Shown in pieces: positions 6,372-10,038 of a DNA stretch of 10,038 nucleotides. A model generated the notes under the pieces. The model was given only the letters and a program-made list of their open reading frames with translations. It ran no database searches and was not told the DNA's origin. The position numbers and the translations under genes were made by a program. How positions within the stretch are numbered: position 1 is the first letter of the stretch; every line of letters begins with the position of its first letter. The DNA is from Lysobacterales bacterium UBA5700 (lineage in GTDB: Bacteria > Pseudomonadota > Gammaproteobacteria > Xanthomonadales > Xanthomonadaceae): positions 12,006 to 22,043 of the forward strand of contig DIHI01000161.1 in NCBI GenBank assembly GCA_002420085.1, read 5' to 3'.

Positions 6372-6470
6372 GACTGACTCCTTGTGCCAGTGGGGAATGC
6401 TGCGCACCGGCACCTTCGTGCCGTTGGCATGTTTGAGGTCGGCATTCTGACGCTCCTCACGATTCAGTTT

Positions 6471-6484
6471 CGGGCCATGGCCCG
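6471..6484. repeat. 14-bp perfect palindrome
   Basis: CGGGCCATGGCCCG is a complete palindrome about 100 bases upstream of the membrane protein start on the minus strand. Further dyads follow: GCATGT-ctctt-ACATGC (6505-6521) and ATCGACC-gt-GGTCGAT (6542-6557). They could be operators, or terminators for the GST gene transcribed towards them. Confidence 0.4.
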
Positions 6485-6596
6485 CTCTGCCACGATCGTT
6501 GTCCGCATGTCTCTTACATGCCGCAAGGGACGATGCGAATCATCGACCGTGGTCGATTCTAGCGATGCGCGCTCCGTTGGCGCACCCTCTCCCCGG

Positions 6597-6620
6597 CCCT
6601 CTCCCGCGAGCGGGAGAGGG
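6597..6620. repeat. REP-like palindrome CCCTCTCCCGC-GA-GCGGGAGAGGG
   Basis: A perfect 11-bp inverted repeat with a 2-base loop, directly preceding the 36-bp tandem repeat. The GGGAGAGGG wording is a widespread extragenic palindrome in many proteobacterial genomes. It lies downstream of the GST gene, where it may protect mRNA 3' ends. Confidence 0.7.
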
Positions 6621-6710
6621 AGAAAAGCCGGTGGCTGGGCGGGAGAGGGCAGAGGGAGAAAAGCCGGTGGCTGGGCGGGAGAGGGGAGGGGGAGCACAGC
6701 CGGTGGGTTC
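6615..6710. repeat. 36-bp tandem repeat, about 2.5 copies
   Basis: AAGCCGGTGG at 6625 recurs at 6661, and CAGCCGGTGG at 6697, giving a constant 36-base period. The unit joins AGAAAAGCCGGTGGCTGGGC to GGGAGAGGG-type sequence that resembles one arm of the adjacent palindrome. The first two units are near identical and the third is partial and diverged. The open frames across it are repeat artefacts. The rest of 6414-6742 shows no gene. Confidence 0.8.
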
Positions 6711-6742
6711 GTTGCTGATCGGTGTGCGCGTGGAGTTGTGGG

Positions 6743-7849
6743 CTATGTGGCGCGGACGATTCGGTAGTGCTCGAATGCGAGTGGGGTGGGGATCGGGGTG
6801 TTCAGGGCGTCGAAGCCGTCGAGTCTGGCGAGTTGCCGGTCGATGGTCAGTCGCTCGGTGTCGCTGAGGGTCTGATAGAACCGTGCGGGACGCTGAAACA
6901 TCCATTGCGCGTAGGGCTGGATGGCGCGTTCGCTGTGCTGGCCTTCGAGTTGAAACCGGTGGCGGCCGATGACGCGCGGCAGTGGGTGGGTGTCGGGGTG
7001 GTCGAGACACCAGGCGTGGACGGCGCGCATGGTGTCGGTCAGCACGGGCATCTGCTCGCGGAGCAGGCGGGCCAGGATCGGCAGCAGTGTTTCGGGAATG
7101 GTGTCGTCGGCCAGCAGCGGGCCGGTGTACTCGGCGGGCTGCTGCATGCGCTCGACCCAGCGGGCGACATTCGGTGCCCGCTGGCGCATCAGGGCGCCGG
7201 GGGCGGGGTCGCGGTAGAGGTGGGCGTACAGCGGACCGATCAGGCCGAAATCGCCGATCGTGGGCCGGGCACCGAGCAGAAAGGCGTGCTGGGCCAGGTG
7301 GGCGTTGAAGTCGTCGAGGAACCCGAGGTAGCTGCGCTCGACGGCGGCGTGCATCGCCTTGCCGATGCCGAAGTAGTTCGGGTACAGGCCGCCGAACACC
7401 AGCGCCGGCAGCAGGCCCAGCACGGGTCGCAGGAGGCGCGGTGTCTGCGGGCGCATGGTGCGGCCGAATTCGCTCAGGATGAAGCGCAGGTTCTGGCGTT
7501 TGCGCTGCCAGCGGTAATGCATGGCCGGCATCACCAGCCATTCGTCGCCATACAGTTCGAGCAGCAGCGAAACCAGCCGTTGTGCTGGGCGGGTCGGGTA
7601 GACCGATGGCTCGGGAAAGCGCGCTTCCAAGGCGTCGATGATGGCGGTGGTGTCTTGCAGATAGTCACCTTCCGGGGTCCGCACGACCGGAATCACGCGC
7701 CGGCCGATGTTCGGGACGATGATCTGCCGGTACACGGCGAGGGTGGAAAGCTGTTCGACGAACGGGATGCCCTTCCAGCGCAGGTAGGCGCGGGTCTTGC
7801 CGGAATACAGCGAGACTTCGGTGCCGTACAGGGTGAATGTGCCGTCCAT
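6743..7849 (-). CDS. Glutathione S-transferase-like protein, enlarged C-terminus
   Basis: A 368-residue protein from ATG 7849 to TAG 6743. Seen: an N-terminal thioredoxin-fold domain (about 4-82) with TFTLYGTEVSLYSGKTRAYL, the cis-proline context VIPVV (P54) and LQDTTAIIDALE at 64-75, which corresponds to the glutathione-contacting ExS/T-I region; then a helical C-terminal domain with LLGARPTIGDFGLIGPLYAHL at 191-211, the usual GST N-capping box, and PNVARWVERM at 226-235. Most bacterial GSTs are 200-230 residues; the extra ~130 residues lie as an insert before the capping box and a tail after residue 240. It is probably a cytosolic GST-superfamily protein, with glutathione transfer or peroxide/xenobiotic handling as the default guess. 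The substrate is unknown. Its own ribosome site is poor; an upstream in-frame leader ORF with an excellent one ends immediately before its ATG. Confidence 0.87.
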   Translation of the reverse strand: MDGTFTLYGTEVSLYSGKTRAYLRWKGIPFVEQLSTLAVYRQIIVPNIGRRVIPVVRTPEGDYLQDTTAIIDALEARFPEPSVYPTRPAQRLVSLLLELYGDEWLVMPAMHYRWQRKRQNLRFILSEFGRTMRPQTPRLLRPVLGLLPALVFGGLYPNYFGIGKAMHAAVERSYLGFLDDFNAHLAQHAFLLGARPTIGDFGLIGPLYAHLYRDPAPGALMRQRAPNVARWVERMQQPAEYTGPLLADDTIPETLLPILARLLREQMPVLTDTMRAVHAWCLDHPDTHPLPRVIGRHRFQLEGQHSERAIQPYAQWMFQRPARFYQTLSDTERLTIDRQLARLDGFDALNTPIPTPLAFEHYRIVRAT

Positions 7850-7897
7850 TCAGTGGCGCCTGGTCTGGGGCGGGAGGATGTTGCTGGATGCGGTCAT
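7850..7897 (-). CDS. 15-codon leader ORF abutting the GST start
   Basis: ATG at 7897 opens MTASSNILPPQTRRH, closed by TGA at 7852-7850. The stop is the codon immediately before the GST ATG and is in the same frame. A strong AGGAGGG ribosome site stands 8 bases ahead of this ATG, while the GST ATG has little. It could be a translated leader that feeds ribosomes to the GST gene by stop-start coupling, or the remnant of an earlier N-terminus cut by a nonsense change. The peptide itself has no recognisable function. Confidence 0.45.
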   Translation of the reverse strand: MTASSNILPPQTRRH

Positions 7898-8060
7898 GTC
7901 CTGGTCCCTCCTCCATGGCGTCGAGGGTCATCGATCCGGCTGTCGCGAGAGGATAACCGAGTCCGGTGAGCCCAGAGCATCAGGGACTGATGTTGCCGTC
8001 GTGCGGGATGACGTGGGTACTACTGGCCCTGCATCTACCGGCCGCCATGACCATCCGCAC

Positions 8061-8089
8061 ACTTGCCGTGGTCGAGGCCCGGCTACACT
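8061..8089 (+). promoter_or_regulatory. Candidate promoter of the tricorn-like gene
   Basis: TACACT at 8084-8089 is a plausible -10 box, with ACTTGC 17 bases upstream as a weak -35. Initiation near 8096 would leave a leader of about 25 bases that contains CGAGG ahead of the ATG at 8121. The remainder of 7898-8120, between the divergent genes, shows nothing else clear. Confidence 0.35.
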
Positions 8090-8120
8090 CGCGGTTGGTT
8101 TTCTGTCCGGCGAGGCCGCC

Positions 8121-10038
8121 ATGATCCGATCCTTCCGTGCCGCTGCTGTCGTGCTGACGGCACTGGTGTTTCCGCTGACCGTCAGTGCTCAGAGCAAGCT
8201 GCTGCGGTTTCCCGATATCCACGGCCAGCAGGTGGTATTCGTCCACGCTGGCGATCTGTATCGGGTGTCGGCTGAGGGCGGTGAGGCGGTCCGGCTGACC
8301 TCGCATCCGGGGCAGGAGTTGTACCCCAAATTCTCGCCGGATGGCGCCTGGATCGCCTTCTCGGCCGAGTACAGCGGCACCCGGCAGGTGCATGTGATGC
8401 CGACAGCGGGTGGTGAGCCGCGCCAGCTCACCTGGTACACCGATGTCGGGCCGATGCCGCCGCGTGGTGGCACCGATTACCGGGTGCTCGACTGGACGCC
8501 GGATGGCACACACATCCTGGTGCGTGCCAACCGCAATCCGACCGGTGAGCGCGATGGCCGGCCGTATCGGGTGCCATTCGCGGGCGGCATGGAGACGCCG
8601 TTGGCGATTCCGGAAATCGGCAGTGGCATGCTGTCGCCGGATGGGACGAAGTTGGTGTACACGCCGATCGATCGGGATTTCCGGACCTGGAAGCGCTATC
8701 GCGGCGGGCGGGCGCAGGACGTGTGGGTGTACGACCTCACGGCCGACCGTTCGATCCGCCTGACCGATCACCGGGCCACCGATCATCAGCCGATGTGGGT
8801 GGGCGATACGGTGTATTTCCTGTCCGATCGCGACTATCACCTCGATCTGTATGCGATCGCGCCGGCAGGCGGCGAGCCGCGCAGGCTGACCGATTTCGGC
8901 GAGGATATCCTGTGGCCGAGCGCGGGTCCGGATCGGATCGTGTTCGAGAAGGGTGGTGGGCTGTGGCGGTTCGACCCGGCCAGTGGCGAAAGCCAGGAAA
9001 TTCCGGTGCGCCTGACCGGTGATTTTCCGGAGGCACGGCCGCGTTGGATCAAGGCGGCTGGCTTCGTCGAAAGTTATGACCTGTCGCCGGGCGGTGAGCG
9101 GGCGGTATTCGGTGCGCGTGGCGAGGTGTTCACCCTGCCGGCCAAGGACGGTGAGCCGCGCAATCTCAGCCGCAGTCCGGATGCCCGCGAACACAGCGTG
9201 GCCTGGTCGCCCGATGGCCGTTGGATCGCCTACCTCAGTGATGCCTCGGGCGAGTACGAGCTGTATCTGCGGGCACAGGATGGCAGCGGCGAGCCGCGCC
9301 GGATCACCCGTGATGGTGATGTCTGGCGGTTCGCGCCGAAGTGGTCGCCGGATTCTCGCCTGCTGGCCTACGCAGACAAGAAGCAGCGGCTGCGGGTGGT
9401 CGATCTCGATGGCCGCACCCGTGAGGTGGACAGCAGTCGGCAGCAGGATCTGACCAGCTACACCTGGTCGCCGGACAGTCGCTTTCTGGCCTACGTCAAA
9501 ACCGGGGCCAGTCGCAATACGTCGATCTGGGTCCACGATCTCGAACGCGGGCAGTCCAGCCAGCTCACGCCGGACGAGACCAGCGAGTTCGATCCGGTGT
9601 TCGACCCCAAGGGCCGCTGGCTGTATTTCGTGTCCAATCGCGACTACAACCTGAGTTTCAGCGGCTACGAGTTCAACTTCCACTACACCAATCCGCAGCG
9701 GCTGTACGCGGCGGCACTGGCGGCGGACGGTCCGGCCCTGTTCCAGCCGAAGAGCGACGAGGCCAAGCCAGCGGCAGCGCCGGAGAAATCAGGTGCGGGT
9801 GGGTCATCGGAAAAGCCATCGGCCAAGAACGGTCAGGCCAGCAATGGTGAGGCGGGTCCGGTGCGGGTGCGCATCGATGTGGACGGGTTCAATGCCCGAG
9901 TACAGGCGCTGAAGGCGCCGCCCGGCAACTACACCGGGCTGGCTGCTACCGGGGAGGGCGTGTTCTTTGCGGCCAGCGAAGGCGGTGGCAATGGCGGTGT
10001 GACCCTGCGCTTTCTGGCAACCGAGGGCGACAAGCCGG
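8121..10038 (+). CDS. Tricorn-like S41 protease, N-terminal part (cut by window edge)
   Basis: The first 639 residues of a protein running off the right edge without a stop. Seen: a Sec signal peptide, MIRSFRAAAVVLTALVFP onwards, with likely cleavage after VSA at residue 23; then LRFPDIHGQQVVFVHAGDLY, the standard opening of tricorn-type propellers; and repeated blade motifs such as FSPDGAWIAF, LSPDGTKLVY, WSPDGRWIAYLSD, WSPDSRLLAYAD, WSPDSRFLAYVK and FDPKGRWLYFVSNRDYN. A Lys/Glu/Ala/Ser/Gly-rich linker occupies about 543-578, followed by VRIDVDGFNARVQAL, where the second propeller region begins. From family knowledge, tricorn homologues are about 1,050-1,100 residues, with a PDZ and an S41 catalytic domain still to come. 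Those lie outside the window, so activity cannot be judged. Exported bacterial forms are expected to degrade peptides in the periplasm or at the cell surface. It is divergent from the GST gene. Confidence 0.93.
   Translation, partial: MIRSFRAAAVVLTALVFPLTVSAQSKLLRFPDIHGQQVVFVHAGDLYRVSAEGGEAVRLTSHPGQELYPKFSPDGAWIAFSAEYSGTRQVHVMPTAGGEPRQLTWYTDVGPMPPRGGTDYRVLDWTPDGTHILVRANRNPTGERDGRPYRVPFAGGMETPLAIPEIGSGMLSPDGTKLVYTPIDRDFRTWKRYRGGRAQDVWVYDLTADRSIRLTDHRATDHQPMWVGDTVYFLSDRDYHLDLYAIAPAGGEPRRLTDFGEDILWPSAGPDRIVFEKGGGLWRFDPASGESQEIPVRLTGDFPEARPRWIKAAGFVESYDLSPGGERAVFGARGEVFTLPAKDGEPRNLSRSPDAREHSVAWSPDGRWIAYLSDASGEYELYLRAQDGSGEPRRITRDGDVWRFAPKWSPDSRLLAYADKKQRLRVVDLDGRTREVDSSRQQDLTSYTWSPDSRFLAYVKTGASRNTSIWVHDLERGQSSQLTPDETSEFDPVFDPKGRWLYFVSNRDYNLSFSGYEFNFHYTNPQRLYAAALAADGPALFQPKSDEAKPAAAPEKSGAGGSSEKPSAKNGQASNGEAGPVRVRIDVDGFNARVQALKAPPGNYTGLAATGEGVFFAASEGGGNGGVTLRFLATEGDKP

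Noticed and set aside
6464..6697. Proline-rich open frame with repeated LPLPSPAQPPAF
   Set aside because: It is a translation of the 36-bp tandem repeat and REP-like palindrome; such frames are common spurious calls.
6615..6710. CRISPR array
   Set aside because: The 36-base period is a head-to-tail tandem repeat with no unique spacers, and no cas genes are near.
7850..7852. TGA read as selenocysteine in a longer GST
   Set aside because: No selenocysteine insertion hairpin is evident, and a complete GST N-terminal domain begins at the following ATG.
7980..9683. 567-codon open frame on the minus strand
   Set aside because: It lies wholly antisense to the tricorn-like gene, is rich in Arg/Pro/His from reversed GC-rich codons, and shows no domain. 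It is a typical high-GC shadow frame.

Overview
The window looks like chromosomal DNA of a high-GC gammaproteobacterium, most likely in or near the Xanthomonadales/Lysobacterales. That placement is inference. It rests on strong GC bias in the coding regions, an isolated aceK, a bacterial tricorn-type protease, a signal-peptide methyltransferase of the COG4798 type, and intergenic GGGATTCG-like and CCCTCTCCCGC...GCGGGAGAGGG repeats. No rRNA, tRNA, insertion sequence, prophage or CRISPR array is visible.

Layout, left to right. (1) 42-959 (-): a class I SAM methyltransferase of the kind often found in polysaccharide clusters, visibly lower in GC than its neighbours. (2) 1182-1412 (-): a 76-residue ribbon-helix-helix (CopG-like) DNA-binding protein with no toxin partner. 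(3) 1646-3403 (+): AceK, isocitrate dehydrogenase kinase/phosphatase, with all key residues aligned to the E. coli enzyme at a constant offset of 7; a -10-like box sits so close to the ATG that the mRNA may be leaderless. (4) 3404-3749: a hairpin behind aceK, then a good sigma-54-type -24/-12 element. (5) 3750-4055 (+): an unrecognised 101-residue, tryptophan-rich protein with a strong Shine-Dalgarno, followed by a GC-rich hairpin. (6) 4257-5159 (+): a lipoprotein-signal-bearing methyltransferase-fold protein. (7) 5265-5822 (+): a 23S rRNA pseudouridine synthase of the RluE group. (8) 5904-6371 (-): a four-helix membrane protein with a probable TTG start. (9) 6414-6742: palindromes and a 36-bp tandem repeat. 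(10) 6743-7849 (-): a large glutathione S-transferase-like protein preceded by a 15-codon in-frame leader ORF whose TGA abuts the GST ATG. (11) 8121-10038 (+): the N-terminal 639 residues of a secreted tricorn-like S41 protease, cut by the window edge.

The genes do not form one pathway. This reads as a housekeeping/accessory mosaic of mostly single-gene units: central carbon control (AceK), ribosome modification (RluE), redox/detoxification (GST) and envelope proteolysis (tricorn). I found no clear multi-gene novel system. The best leads are the Trp-rich small protein with its sigma-54-type upstream element, the stop-start leader arrangement of the GST gene, and the methyltransferase fold sent to the envelope.
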